Shown here: piece after piece, positions 26,928 to 35,965 of the stretch
Numbering within the stretch: position 1 is the stretch's first letter
How the letters are laid out: each line of letters starts with the position of its first letter
Assembly: GCA_040007095.1 (NCBI GenBank)
Contig: JBDTVS010000135.1
Coordinates: 71,619-135,618 of the forward strand
Origin: JBDTVS01 sp040007095
GTDB lineage: Bacteria > Acidobacteriota > Vicinamibacteria > Vicinamibacterales > CAVVIG01
DNA length: 64,000 nt
Reading direction: 5' to 3'
Program-made: the position numbers and the translations under genes
The notes under the pieces: generated by a model
What the model saw: only the letters and a program-made list of their open reading frames with translations
Told to the model about the DNA's origin: nothing
The model's database searches: none

Positions 26928-28145
26928 TCATCGCGACGTCAGCTTGGGGAATCTCTCGTTGCCCGGCTCGATCTGAACGCCCAGCGCGTTGAGCGCCATC
27001 GAGACCATTCGATAGTTACTCGCGGTGACGATCACGTTCATCATCATGGTAGGGTCGAAGCGCGCGGCCAGCGTGGTCCACGTGCGGTCGGAGAGCGTCG
27101 CGTCACGATAGAGCTCGTCGGCGGCTTGTAAGAGCGCCACCTCGAATGGATCCCAGCCCGCCGCCGTGGGACCCTCGGCGATCCGTACAGGGTCGAGCCC
27201 GTAGTCACGAGCCCGTCCAACGCTGCCCACGTGTTGCGCCCACTCGTACTCGGACTGGCAGTTCCATCCGGTACGGAGGATGAGCATCTCACGGTAGCGC
27301 GGCAGGAGCTTCGAGGCCCGGTTGACGTAACCGCTGTTGAGAGCCCGCGGCTCTGCGAGCTTCGGATACTGCGCGAACGTTCGAGTGATCGCGATCCCGT
27401 CGCCCACGATCGGCTCGATCCTCGCCGCGGTGAGCGGAGGCTCCCGCTCAGGCACTGAGACTCGGTACGGGATGTCGGTCGGCAGACGATCCACCGCCGC
27501 TTCGTCCGGGCTCACGCCCATCGCGTTGTACATGATCGACAGCGTCGTGAAGTCGGCCACCGTCATGACGGCATCCATCAAGTGATGCATGTCATAGCGT
27601 GCCGACAGCGCTTTCCACGTGGCGTCGCTGATCGAAGAATTGCGATAGAGCTCGTCGGCCGTGCGAAGGATCGTCGCCTCGAACGGCTCCCACCCCTGGG
27701 CCCCGGCACCCTGCGCGATCCGGCGGATGTCGCCAGCAGTCAGGCCCGCGGTTCTTGCGGGCGCCGCGTGACTCGACCAGACGTACTGGTTCCCGCACAG
27801 CCAGGCGGTGCGAAGGATCAGGAGCTCCCGATGACGGGCTGACAGACTGGACTCATTCGAAACGTAGATGTTGAAGGGCATCAGACCTTCGACCATCTCC
27901 GGCACGTGAAGCAGCGTCTTGAGATCGTTGCCCGCGCGGCCGCCGCGCCCGAACTTCGCCGCCAACTGCCGGTGTCGGTCGGTCCACTCCGCTTCCTTGA
28001 GCGGCGGGATCCGGGGTTTTGCCAACTGGACGGCCCGCGTGCCACCTGGTCGGTCCGGAATGGTTCCCGCGCTCAGCGATGCGAGCCCTAGCACGAGACA
28101 CGCGACCGGCGCGAACAGCGACGGGATGAATTTCCTTGCGCGCAT
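26928..28145 (-). CDS. Double carboxymuconolactone-decarboxylase-family protein, exported
   Basis: 405 residues from ATG 28145 behind AAGGAGG. A signal peptide (FIPSLFAPVACLVLGLASLS) is followed by two tandem CMD domains: one with RHRELLILRTAWLCGNQYVWSS broken by a linker, the other with RYREMLILRTGWNCQSEYEW. Each continues into an ADELYR...S..TW helix pair and a final N..MG or N.LGV helix. CMD proteins include AhpD peroxidase partners and decarboxylases. Neither half has the AhpD CxxC redox pair, so thiol peroxidase activity is unlikely. Export of a tandem-CMD protein is unusual; the substrate is unknown. Confidence 0.82.
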   Translation of the reverse strand: MRARKFIPSLFAPVACLVLGLASLSAGTIPDRPGGTRAVQLAKPRIPPLKEAEWTDRHRQLAAKFGRGGRAGNDLKTLLHVPEMVEGLMPFNIYVSNESSLSARHRELLILRTAWLCGNQYVWSSHAAPARTAGLTAGDIRRIAQGAGAQGWEPFEATILRTADELYRNSSISDATWKALSARYDMHHLMDAVMTVADFTTLSIMYNAMGVSPDEAAVDRLPTDIPYRVSVPEREPPLTAARIEPIVGDGIAITRTFAQYPKLAEPRALNSGYVNRASKLLPRYREMLILRTGWNCQSEYEWAQHVGSVGRARDYGLDPVRIAEGPTAAGWDPFEVALLQAADELYRDATLSDRTWTTLAARFDPTMMMNVIVTASNYRMVSMALNALGVQIEPGNERFPKLTSR

Positions 28146-28237
28146 GCTCGCCTCCTTCAGCCGTGCTCTCGCATTCCCGGTCTGATTCTCCGGTCGTTCC
28201 GGGGCGTGATGGTCGAGCGCTATTGTACAGATTGCCC

Positions 28238-28296
28238 AGTGTCCCGGGTCAGAGATCGTTGTCGAAAATGTCGACGAATCTCTGACTCGGGACATT
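28238..28296. repeat. R5 hairpin with AGTGTCC/GGACATT ends
   Basis: Arms AGTGTCCCGGGTCAGAGAT (28238-28256) and ATCTCTGACTCGGGACATT (28278-28296) pair with few mismatches; the inner part TCGA-aaatg-TCGA closes the loop. It lies between divergent genes. Its tips resemble those of R1 copy 6 (CTAGTGTCC) and R4 (GTAGTGTCC), so the three may share an end-recognition sequence. Confidence 0.65.
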
Positions 28297-28353
28297 AGGA
28301 TTTCGCCGTAAAATCACTGGCGTGTTGACGCGGCGTGTCCCAGCGATACTGCG

Positions 28354-28397
28354 GGTTGCTGAAAAAGCCAGACCCCTGAACTGAGAAGTGAGAATGC
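28354..28397 (+). repeat. R3 repeat overlapping a gene start
   Basis: GGGTTGCTGAAAAAGCCAGA then CCCCTGAACTGAGAAGTGAG, a degenerate copy of R3. The tail runs into the start codon of the following PQQ dehydrogenase, so the repeat provides its leader. Confidence 0.6.
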
Positions 28398-30133
28398 ATC
28401 TTATGAAGCCACAACGACTCGCCGTGTTTCTGAGTCTCGCAACGGTCCTGGCGGCGCAAGCCTCTTCAGCACTCGCACAGCAGAACGCGGTCACGTCGGT
28501 CGATTGGCCACTCCACAACCTGGATCTCGCCGGCAGCCGATTTTCGACGATGACCCAGATCAACACGTCGAACGTCGCCACGCTGACTCCGCGATGGCTC
28601 TTCCAGCACGGCGTCATCGACGGTGTGAGCAATCAGACGACCCCAGTCATCGTTGATGGGCGCATGTACGTCACCGATTCCCGCGGCAGCGTCTACGCGG
28701 TCGATGCCGTCGATGGCCATCTGCTCTGGACCTACGACGTGACCAGTCTCATTGGCGGCGGAGCGAAGGAAGGATATGTATTCCGCAACCGCGGCGTCGC
28801 CTATGCGGACGGCGTGGTCTACACCGCGGCCGGCTCGTTTTTGTTCGCCCTCGACGCCGTGACAGGGGCGCCGATGAAAGGCTTCGGCGCCGGAGGGCAG
28901 GCCAGCGTGATCCTGGACGTGCTCAAAACGCGATATCCCGATGTCAAAGCGGCCATCAGCCTCGGATATTGGTTCACGACCGCGCCACAAGTGCACAACG
29001 GCGTGCTCTACATCGGCAGTACCAGAAGCGAGAGCCACATCCCCGGCGGACACGTGCTCGCCGTCGACGCAAAGACGGGGAAAGTCCTCTGGCACTTCAA
29101 CACCGTCCCGCAGGATGAAAAAGATCAGGGATGGGATATTGCCGGTCCGACCTGGGTCGGCGGTGAACGCAATGGCGGAGGGATCTGGGAGACGCCGGCC
29201 ATCGATCCCGATCTGGGCCTGGTGTACGTCGCGGTGGGCAATCCATTCGGCGACAGCACCAAGCGCACCGGGATCAACCTGTTTACCGATTCGATACTCG
29301 CGCTCGAACTGCGGACCGGCAAACTCAAGTGGTATTACCAGCAGACGCATCACGACGTGTGGGACTACGATTCGGGCGGGCCGCCAACGCTGTTCGACAT
29401 GCAGGTGCGAGGACAACGGGTCAGAGCCCTGGCCGAGGCGAGCAAGAACGGATTCCTCTACATATTGAATCGTGAAACAGGGCAGCCGGTGCATCCGATC
29501 AAGGAGACTCCGGTGCCGACAGAAGGCGCGCGCGCCGGAGAGCATCCCTGGCCGACGCAGCCGATTCCCTACAAAGCGAATGGGCAGCCGATGAGCCCGG
29601 TCTGTCCGGTCTTTCCAGTGGATATCCCGGCTGAAGCGCTCGCGACGAGAAAGCCGGTGCCGATGTTCACGCCGCTCGGCCCGAATCAGATCAGCGCGCC
29701 CGGAACCGGAGGCGGTGCGAGCTACAGTCCGATCGCCTACAGTCCTCGAACCGGCCTCCTGTATGTGGCGGCGATCGACAGCCCGCAGAACATCGGCCGT
29801 CCGGCGAAGGGCTACTTCTCGGCGTTCGATCCGACGAGCGGAGAGCTTGTCTGGCAGAAAACGTTCGAGGGATACGGGCAAGCCGGATCGGTCGTTACGG
29901 CCAGTGGCCTCGCGTTTGTCGGGACCGGCAGCAATGTCGCCGGGTACCTCTTTGCCTACGACGCGAAGACGGGCGACCTCTTGTGGAAGTTCAACACAGG
30001 CTCTGGAGTCTATGCCTCGCCCTCGGTGTATATGGTGAACGGCGAGGAATTCGTGACGGTGGCTTCTGGCGGCGGCGACAGGGGCCGCCGCGGCGGAGAT
30101 CTGATCCTCAGCTTTGCGCTCCCAAAGCGCTAG
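28394..30133 (+). CDS. PQQ-dependent alcohol dehydrogenase-like quinoprotein
   Basis: About 579 residues. Signal peptide (LAVFLSLATVLAAQASSALA), then a quinoprotein propeller opening WPLHNLDLAGSRFSTMTQIN. Recognisable sites are KEGYVFRNRGVAYADGVVY, the GGGIWETPAIDPDLGLVYVA blade, and HHDVWDYDSGGPPTLFD (from residue 319) carrying the catalytic Asp. It lacks a C-terminal haem domain, so electrons must leave through a separate cytochrome. It is distinct from the pair at 19221 and 30339. Possible starts are GTG 28388, ATG 28394 and ATG 28403; none has a strong ribosome-binding site because R3 repeat DNA occupies the leader. Confidence 0.85.
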   Translation: MHLMKPQRLAVFLSLATVLAAQASSALAQQNAVTSVDWPLHNLDLAGSRFSTMTQINTSNVATLTPRWLFQHGVIDGVSNQTTPVIVDGRMYVTDSRGSVYAVDAVDGHLLWTYDVTSLIGGGAKEGYVFRNRGVAYADGVVYTAAGSFLFALDAVTGAPMKGFGAGGQASVILDVLKTRYPDVKAAISLGYWFTTAPQVHNGVLYIGSTRSESHIPGGHVLAVDAKTGKVLWHFNTVPQDEKDQGWDIAGPTWVGGERNGGGIWETPAIDPDLGLVYVAVGNPFGDSTKRTGINLFTDSILALELRTGKLKWYYQQTHHDVWDYDSGGPPTLFDMQVRGQRVRALAEASKNGFLYILNRETGQPVHPIKETPVPTEGARAGEHPWPTQPIPYKANGQPMSPVCPVFPVDIPAEALATRKPVPMFTPLGPNQISAPGTGGGASYSPIAYSPRTGLLYVAAIDSPQNIGRPAKGYFSAFDPTSGELVWQKTFEGYGQAGSVVTASGLAFVGTGSNVAGYLFAYDAKTGDLLWKFNTGSGVYASPSVYMVNGEEFVTVASGGGDRGRRGGDLILSFALPKR

Positions 30134-30242
30134 TGGGATGAGGCGGGATTGCCCGCTCGTGCGAGAAATCGTCGCCGCGGAGCCCTGCGCGTTGGGCCCA
30201 TCGGGCGCGGGACATTTCGACGGGCGTCGCGGCAGGACGGGC

Positions 30243-30248
30243 TATAAT
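30243..30248 (+). promoter_or_regulatory. Candidate -10 element
   Basis: TATAAT lies about 90 bases upstream of the dehydrogenase start in GC-rich DNA. No good -35 is seen 16-18 bases before it. It is the only perfect sigma-70 -10 hexamer I noticed upstream of a gene in this window. Confidence 0.35.
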
Positions 30249-30338
30249 CCGACGCCGGAAAAGGACCGCCATCGCGTCGCTCGCAGGTGTGTGTTGCGAC
30301 GCGCGGCGACGGGTTCACAAGTACCAAGGAGGAGAACC

Positions 30339-32456
30339 GTGAGACGACGTTACAGTTCATGGCTTCTGCGTCTCGTCCCACTGGCGTGCCTGCTCGCGTG
30401 GGCCACGCTGCCGCTCGTCGGCCAGAATGGTGCGCCGAAAGGCGATTGGCGTAACTACGGCGGCGACCTCGGCAACCAGAGATACTCGGCGCTCGATCAA
30501 ATCACCGCCGCCAATTTCAAGAACCTCGAAATTGCGTGGCGGTTCAAAACGGAGAACCTGGGACCGCGTCCGGAGTTCAATCTCGAGGGCACGCCGTTGA
30601 TGGCGAACGGCGTGTTGTACGCCACTGCCGGCACGCGCCGCTCGGTCGTCGCGCTCGATGGCGCGACCGGCGAGCTGCTCTGGGTGCACGGCGAGCAGGA
30701 AGGGCCGCGCGGGACCGGCGCGCCGCGCGTGCTTTCCGGCCGCGGCCTGGCGTACTGGACCGACGGCCGCGAAGAACGAATCCTCTACGTCACCCCCGGC
30801 TATCGCCTGATCGCGCTCAACGCCAAGACCGGCCAGCCGGTCCCGGGCTTCGGCGCCGGTGGCGCTGTCGATTTGAAGATGGAGAACGATCAGGACATCG
30901 ATCCGGTGACGGGCGAGGTCGGACTCCATGCGACGCCCATGATCGGCAATGACATCGTGGTCATCGGCGCGGCCCATCGGCCGGGGGGTGTGCCTCGAAG
31001 CAAGACCAATGTGAAGGGCTACATCCGCGGTTTCGACGTGCGCACCGGCAAGCGCCTCTGGATCTTCCACACCATCCCGAGCCTGGGCGAATTCGGCAAC
31101 GACACGTGGGAAAAGGATTCCTGGAAATACACCGGCAATGCCGGTGTGTGGGGCCAGATGGGGATCGACGAAGAGCTGAACATGGTGTATCTGCCGGTCG
31201 AATTGCCGACCGGCGACTACTACGGCGGCAATCGCCCCGGGGCTGGTCTCTTCGGCGAAACGCTCGTCGCGCTCGATTTGAAGACCGGTCAGCGCAAGTG
31301 GCACTTCCAGTTCATCCACCACGGGATCTGGGACTTCGACATGGCGAACCCGCCGATCCTCGGCGACATCACGGTCAACGGCAGGACGATCAAGGCGATC
31401 GCGCAGCCGACCAAGCAGTCGTTCCTCTATGTGTTCGATCGCACCAATGGTCAACCGGTGTGGCCGATTGTCGAGCGCCCGGTGCCGAAAGGCGACGTGC
31501 CCGGAGAGTGGTATTCGCCGACGCAGCCGTTTGTGACCAAGCCGCCGGCCTACGACCGCCAGGGCACGTCGATTGACGATTTGATCGATTTCACGCCCGA
31601 ACTGCGCGCGCAGGCCGTGGAATTCGTGAAAAAGTACAAGCTCGGCCCGCTGTTCACGCCGCCGGTGATGAGCAAAGTCGAGGGGCCCATCGGGATGCTG
31701 ATGCTTCCATCGGCCGGGGGCGGCTCGAATTGGGCCGGCGGGTCGTTCGATCCCGAAACCCATCGCCTCTATATCTACTCGCAGACGACGCCGACCTCGC
31801 TTGGCCTCGTGCCGGCGCCGCCGAACAACGACTTCGGCCTGGTGTCTGGTAACGCGGCGACTGCTGCGGCTCGCGCCGGCGGAGCGGGTCGCGGCGGGGC
31901 AGGTGGTGGCGCCGCGGCTGGTCGCGGTGCGCCCGTCGCCGGTCAAGCAGGAGCGCCCCAACCGGCAGTGGTCCCGTCTCCGGCGACCGTTGCCGGGGCG
32001 GCTGCTGCTGAAGGCGGCGGCGGTGGCGGACTGACCATTCAGGGATTGCCGTTGATCAAGCCGCCGTACGGACGCATTACCGCGTTCGACATGGATAAAG
32101 GCGACATTCTCTGGCAGGTGGCGCACGGCGAGACGCCCGACAACATCAAGAATCACCCGGCGTTGAAAGGACTGACGATTCCGCGGACCGGTCAAACCGG
32201 AGTGATCGGCACGCTCGTCACCAAGACCCTGGTCATTGCCGGTGAACGACAGATGACCACGACGCCTCAGGGGCGCGGGGCCATGCTGCGGGCGTACGAC
32301 AAGGCCACAGGCAGGGAAGTGGCCGCCGTGTTCATGCCGGCGCAGCAGAGCGGATCGCCGATGACCTACATGCTGAACGGCAAACAGTACATCGTGCTCG
32401 CCATCGGCGGCGGTACGTTCCCTGGTGAGTACGTCGCCTACAGGGTGGCCGAATAA
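30339..32456 (+). CDS. PQQ-dependent dehydrogenase, paralogue with Ala/Gly-rich insert
   Basis: 705 residues from GTG 30339, seven bases after AGGAGG. It aligns along its length with the protein at 19221 (DWRNYGGDLGNQRYSALDQI, GREERILYVTPGYRLIALNA, HHGIWDFD at residues 327-334 with the catalytic Asp). It adds about 70 residues of Ala/Gly/Pro-rich low-complexity sequence (roughly 505-575, with GGAGRGGAGGG) between two blades, where the paralogue has only a short GASPGAESGG loop. Signal peptide present, no haem motif. A periplasmic sugar or alcohol dehydrogenase is likely. The spread of the two copies over 11 kb with other genes between argues for an old duplication. Confidence 0.87.
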   Translation: MRRRYSSWLLRLVPLACLLAWATLPLVGQNGAPKGDWRNYGGDLGNQRYSALDQITAANFKNLEIAWRFKTENLGPRPEFNLEGTPLMANGVLYATAGTRRSVVALDGATGELLWVHGEQEGPRGTGAPRVLSGRGLAYWTDGREERILYVTPGYRLIALNAKTGQPVPGFGAGGAVDLKMENDQDIDPVTGEVGLHATPMIGNDIVVIGAAHRPGGVPRSKTNVKGYIRGFDVRTGKRLWIFHTIPSLGEFGNDTWEKDSWKYTGNAGVWGQMGIDEELNMVYLPVELPTGDYYGGNRPGAGLFGETLVALDLKTGQRKWHFQFIHHGIWDFDMANPPILGDITVNGRTIKAIAQPTKQSFLYVFDRTNGQPVWPIVERPVPKGDVPGEWYSPTQPFVTKPPAYDRQGTSIDDLIDFTPELRAQAVEFVKKYKLGPLFTPPVMSKVEGPIGMLMLPSAGGGSNWAGGSFDPETHRLYIYSQTTPTSLGLVPAPPNNDFGLVSGNAATAAARAGGAGRGGAGGGAAAGRGAPVAGQAGAPQPAVVPSPATVAGAAAAEGGGGGGLTIQGLPLIKPPYGRITAFDMDKGDILWQVAHGETPDNIKNHPALKGLTIPRTGQTGVIGTLVTKTLVIAGERQMTTTPQGRGAMLRAYDKATGREVAAVFMPAQQSGSPMTYMLNGKQYIVLAIGGGTFPGEYVAYRVAE

Positions 32457-32537
32457 TCCGCGGCTCAGCCACCTCACGCAGGCCGAACTGAAACGACAGA
32501 GTCAGAACGCAGCACGGCGACACTCTGGCAAACGGTC

Positions 32538-32701
32538 TTAGGACCCGTAGATGAATAACGTGCGCATTCTGGCCGCCGATGCATCCCGCCGGGCTGCGTT
32601 GCTCGTCACTTGCATACGCCCGGTATGCGCGCTCCTCGCGCCTTGCCGGGCGGGCGCCTCGACGCCCAGAATTGCACACGTTATTCATCTACGGGTCCTA
32701 A
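32538..32701. repeat. R1 hairpin element, copy 5
   Basis: 164 bp. Arms TTAGGACCCGTAGATGAATA and TATTCATCTACGGGTCCTAA are perfect complements over 20 bases and continue to ACGTG/CACGT. The core equals that of copies 2 and 4, and the apex is GCATAC-gcccg-GTATGC. Apart from the terminal GGACCC, the arm sequence has nothing in common with copy 4, yet pairing is perfect in both. Confidence 0.9.
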
Positions 32702-32732
32702 CTGGACGCAAGCGGAGGCTGGTAGCGTCTTG

Positions 32733-32797
32733 GGCCACGAAAACACGAACACACGAAGCAGCCCATTGGTATGGCGTCACTTCGTGATTTCGTGGCC
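32733..32797. repeat. R2-type inverted pair
   Basis: GGCCACGAAAACACGAA and TTCGTGATTTCGTGGCC pair around a 30-base loop. This is the CACGAAAACACGAA variant of R2. Confidence 0.7.
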
Positions 32798-33026
32798 TGA
32801 AGATGCTCGTATCTGGCCGAATGTTCTCCAATCAGCACGTGTGGCACAACCGCGTACCGGTTACTGACGGCGACGCGTTCAAGACCAACGCTCGAAATCG
32901 ATCTGCGCGCCGAACTTTATTCCGCGATGCCGAATCGGTGTTCCTTCTTCATCTGCCGCTCGTTTGACCGCACGCGGCGTCATGACCGACTGCAACTGGT
33001 GGAATTGAACAATGGGGAGGTCGAAC

Positions 33027-34361
33027 ATGCGCGCGTTGATTAACGTGTGTGCCGGATCGTGTGTTGTGCTGGGCCTGCTGCAGGGAGCGGCGCCCCTTCG
33101 CGCTCAGCGGGGTCGGCCGGCCGGGCTGGGCGACGGGCCATGGACATACAAGAGTGGCGACATGGCGTACCGCGCTGTGATTGTGACCAGGGGCCTGGTC
33201 AAGCCGTGGAGCATGGCGTTTCTTCCGGACGGCAACATCCTGATCACGGAGCTCGGCGGTCGCCTGCGGATCGTGCGCAGCGGCGTCCTCGCCCCGGCGC
33301 CCATCGCGGGTGCCCCCGCCGCGTACGCCACCCGACTCGTTGGTCTCATGGACATTGCGCTCCACCCGAAGTTTGCCGACAACAAGCTCGTCTACATCAC
33401 CTACACGAAGCAGGGTCCCGACCTGGCGCGCGGGGCCGAGCCGGTGGTCACGCGCGTTCCCAACGCCGTGCAGCAGGGTGGGACCGGCAAGACCGCCACG
33501 ACCGCGTTGTGGCGGGCGCGTTGGGACGGCAACGCTCTCGTGGAGGGCAGGGACATTTTCGTGGCCGACGCGTGGGTGGACGACAGCGTCTCGTTGACGG
33601 AAGCGTCGCGCATCGTGTTCGGTCGCGACGGCATGCTGTACATGGGCATTGGTACGCCGAACGCGCCGGCCGCCGCTGGGAAATACGCGCAGTCGAGAGG
33701 CGGCCGCGCGCAGGATCCCGGCAGTCACGGCGGGAAATTCCTGCGTCTGAAAGACGATGGGACGGTGCCGAAGGACAACCCGTTTGTCGGCAAGGCCGGT
33801 TACAAGCCGGAAATCTACACGATGGGACATCGGAACATGCTCGGGTTGGCAGTTCACCCCGACACCGGCGCGATCTGGGAAAACGAGAATGGTCCTGCCG
33901 ACGGCGACGAGATCAACATTCTCAAACCGGGTGCGAACTACGGCTGGCCTCTTGTCGGCTACGGGCGCGACTATTCGGGCGACTTCATCGGCGGCCCCGG
34001 TGCGATTGGAGAGATCGCGGGCCGCAAGGACGCGAACATTCCGTACCTGCAGGGCATGGAACCGGCGGTCTCGTATTGGGCGCCGGCGGTCGCGCCCTCC
34101 GGCATGACGTTCTACGCGGGCGACCAGCTGCCGCGCTGGAAGGGAAGCCTCTTTGTCGGCATCATGAAGAATCAGCGGCTGGAGCGATTCTCGTTCAACG
34201 AGAAGGGATTCATTTCTCGTCCCGAATGGTTGCTCGACGATCTCAAGCAGCGGATTCGCGACGTGCGGCAAGGTCCTGACGGCCTGCTGTACCTGTTGAC
34301 CGACGAAGAGGCGGGTGCCTTGATCAGGATCGAACCGACGCCGGCACGACCAACACCGTAG
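33027..34361 (+). CDS. PQQ-dependent sugar dehydrogenase (soluble GDH/aldose family)
   Basis: 444 residues from ATG 33027, six bases after GGGGAGG; an in-frame ATG at 33012 lies before that site and is rejected. After the signal peptide come family motifs of the six-bladed soluble-GDH fold: LVKPWSMAFLPDGNILITEL, GLMDIALHPKFADNKLVYIT, RIVFGRDGMLYMGIG, GHRNMLGLAVHPDTG, ENGPADGDEINILKPGANYG and VAPSGMTFYAGDQLPRWKG. It oxidises aldose sugars to lactones with PQQ and calcium, here in the periplasm. It is unrelated in fold to the eight-bladed quinoproteins upstream. It stands alone with its own leader. Confidence 0.88.
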   Translation: MRALINVCAGSCVVLGLLQGAAPLRAQRGRPAGLGDGPWTYKSGDMAYRAVIVTRGLVKPWSMAFLPDGNILITELGGRLRIVRSGVLAPAPIAGAPAAYATRLVGLMDIALHPKFADNKLVYITYTKQGPDLARGAEPVVTRVPNAVQQGGTGKTATTALWRARWDGNALVEGRDIFVADAWVDDSVSLTEASRIVFGRDGMLYMGIGTPNAPAAAGKYAQSRGGRAQDPGSHGGKFLRLKDDGTVPKDNPFVGKAGYKPEIYTMGHRNMLGLAVHPDTGAIWENENGPADGDEINILKPGANYGWPLVGYGRDYSGDFIGGPGAIGEIAGRKDANIPYLQGMEPAVSYWAPAVAPSGMTFYAGDQLPRWKGSLFVGIMKNQRLERFSFNEKGFISRPEWLLDDLKQRIRDVRQGPDGLLYLLTDEEAGALIRIEPTPARPTP

Positions 34362-34478
34362 TGGCAAGCCCCAACCGCCACGAGTCTTTGTATCCGTGGT
34401 GGTTCGAGGACTCGCGGCTGTGTGAGAGAAGCACGACCACACGCTGGTGAAAACGCTCTGGTGGTTCCGGGGTGACTT

Positions 34479-34512
34479 GGACCACGAAAACACGAAAGCA
34501 CGAAGAAGGAGG
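34479..34512. repeat. R2 repeat containing a ribosome-binding site
   Basis: GGACCACGAAAACACGAAAG followed by CACGAAGAAGGAGG. The final AGGAGG is four bases before the GTG of the cyclase gene, so the repeat supplies its Shine-Dalgarno sequence. Confidence 0.7.
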
Positions 34513-34516
34513 ACGC

Positions 34517-35536
34517 GTGCGTAGCTCACGACGTGACAGTGGTCGCTATCTGTACCTGGCTGTGGCGATTGCGATCGGAGTACTGGTGGGACTGGGGACA
34601 CCAGCCCTGACGCAAGAGCGGAGCTCGCAGGCCGTGAACCTCACGGCCGCCGACATCGATCGCATGATGCAGGAGGTGTCCAACTGGGGCCGATGGGGCA
34701 AGGACGATCAGCGCGGCACGATCAATCTCATCACGCCCGCCAAGCGGAAAGAGGCCGCGGCGCTGGTGAAGGCCGGCATTTCGGTGTCGCTGTCGCACAA
34801 TCCGTCGACTGAGAAAACCGTCGACAATCCGGCGCCGCTCGAGCTGACCTTCAGTCCACGACGACCAGGGTCTCCTGTCGCGCTCGATACGTGGAAAGTC
34901 GCTCATCACGGGTTCACGTTCTCCCACCTCGACGCTCTCTGCCACTGGTTCTACAAGGGCAAGATGTTCAACGGCTTCGACGAAGCCGAGGTCACGGCGC
35001 AGGGATGCGGCAAGAACGGCATCGAGTGGATGAAGGAGGGGCTGCTGACGCGCGGGCTGTTGATCGACATTCCGCGCCTGAAACGGGTGCCCTACCTCGA
35101 GCCCGGCACGCGCATCACCCGGGAGGACATCGAAGCCTGGGAAAAGATGGCGCGCATCAAGATCTCCTCCGGCGACGCCGTGTTCGTTCGCACGGGCCGA
35201 TGGGGACGAAGGGCGGTCGTCGGGCCGTTCAGCGTCCAGCAGCTGACAGCAGGGTTGCACGTCTCGACGGTGCCGTTCTTCAAAAGCCGGGACATCGCCG
35301 TTCTGGGAAGCGACGTGGGACTCGACGTGACGCCGTTCGGCGTCGACGGGGTGGTGAACCCCGTGCACACGCTCGTCATTACCGGGATGGGTGTGGCGGT
35401 CGTCGACAACGCCGATTTGGAGAGCCTGGCGGAGACGGCCGCGCGTCTGAATCGCTGGGAGTTCATGTTTAGCGGGGCGCCGATTCCGGTGACCGGCGCG
35501 AGCGGGTCGCTGTTGAACGCGATTGCGACCTTTTGA
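34517..35536 (+). CDS. Exported cyclase family protein (kynurenine-formamidase-like)
   Basis: 339 residues from GTG 34517; upstream in-frame codons are R2 repeat and are excluded. An N-terminal hydrophobic segment (YLYLAVAIAIGVLVGLGTPA) exports the protein. The cyclase (PF04199) signature is HHGFTFSHLDALCHW (residues 130-144), giving the metal-binding H-x5-H-x-D-x3-H. NWGRWGKDDQRGTINLITPA near the mature N-terminus and FGVDGVVNPVHTLVITGMGV near the end are also typical. Family members hydrolyse N-formylkynurenine or related amides and esters; the substrate here is unknown. Monocistronic. Confidence 0.85.
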   Translation: MRSSRRDSGRYLYLAVAIAIGVLVGLGTPALTQERSSQAVNLTAADIDRMMQEVSNWGRWGKDDQRGTINLITPAKRKEAAALVKAGISVSLSHNPSTEKTVDNPAPLELTFSPRRPGSPVALDTWKVAHHGFTFSHLDALCHWFYKGKMFNGFDEAEVTAQGCGKNGIEWMKEGLLTRGLLIDIPRLKRVPYLEPGTRITREDIEAWEKMARIKISSGDAVFVRTGRWGRRAVVGPFSVQQLTAGLHVSTVPFFKSRDIAVLGSDVGLDVTPFGVDGVVNPVHTLVITGMGVAVVDNADLESLAETAARLNRWEFMFSGAPIPVTGASGSLLNAIATF

Positions 35537-35569
35537 CGGTGTGGCCGGTACATTCGGAATTGGAGTAGT

Positions 35570-35587
35570 GTCCGGCTTCAGCCGGAC
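35570..35587. repeat. R4 palindrome at a gene breakpoint
   Basis: GTCCGGCTTCAGCCGGAC, preceded by GTAGT as in the second copy at 62540-62557. The homology of the following nucleotidyltransferase begins just after it. Confidence 0.65.
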
Positions 35588-35965
35588 GACGACGTTGCTG
35601 GCGAGCGGTCCAGCTATGACGTCGACGCCATCCGCGCCGCCATTACACGACAGTCTTTGTTCAATCTGATCCACATCGAAGCGGTCACAAAAGTCGACTT
35701 CGTCGTGCGCAAGGACGTCCGCTGCAGGAGGGAAGAGTTTCAGCGGCGCCGCCAGGTCGAGATTGGCGGACACCCGCTGTGGATCGTCTCGCCCGAGGAT
35801 CTCATCCTGTCGAAGCTGATGTGGGCCAAAACGAGTCGCTCCGAGATGCAACTTCGCGTCGTCCGCCCGCTCCTCAACTCCGTGGCCAGGTTGGACTTGG
35901 ACTATCTCGACCGGTGGGCCGCAAGCCTCACCATCACCGACCTGCTGCGGGAGGTGCGCGTGTGA
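35588..35965 (+). pseudogene. 5'-truncated nucleotidyltransferase (AbiEii/DUF6036-like)
   Basis: The open frame reads ERSSYDVDAIRAAITRQSLF then NLIHIEAVTKVDFVVRKDVR, CRREEFQRRRQVEIGGHPLW and IVSPEDLILSKLMWAKTSRS, which matches the middle and C-terminal part of small nucleotidyltransferases of the AbiEii/DUF6036 kind. The N-terminal GSxxD part is missing: the frame starts directly at the R4 palindrome with no ATG or ribosome-binding site, although an internal TTG (35657) could be used. The last bases overlap the next gene (GTGA), as in intact pairs. I read it as a truncated gene whose partner survives. Confidence 0.65.

Larger units (their letters stand above)
32457..33026. other. 570-bp intergenic region
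   Basis: Holds R1 copy 5 (32538-32701), an R2 inverted pair (32733-32797), then about 225 bases with no gene, tRNA or promoter that I can support before the ribosome-binding site of the sugar dehydrogenase gene. Confidence 0.6.
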
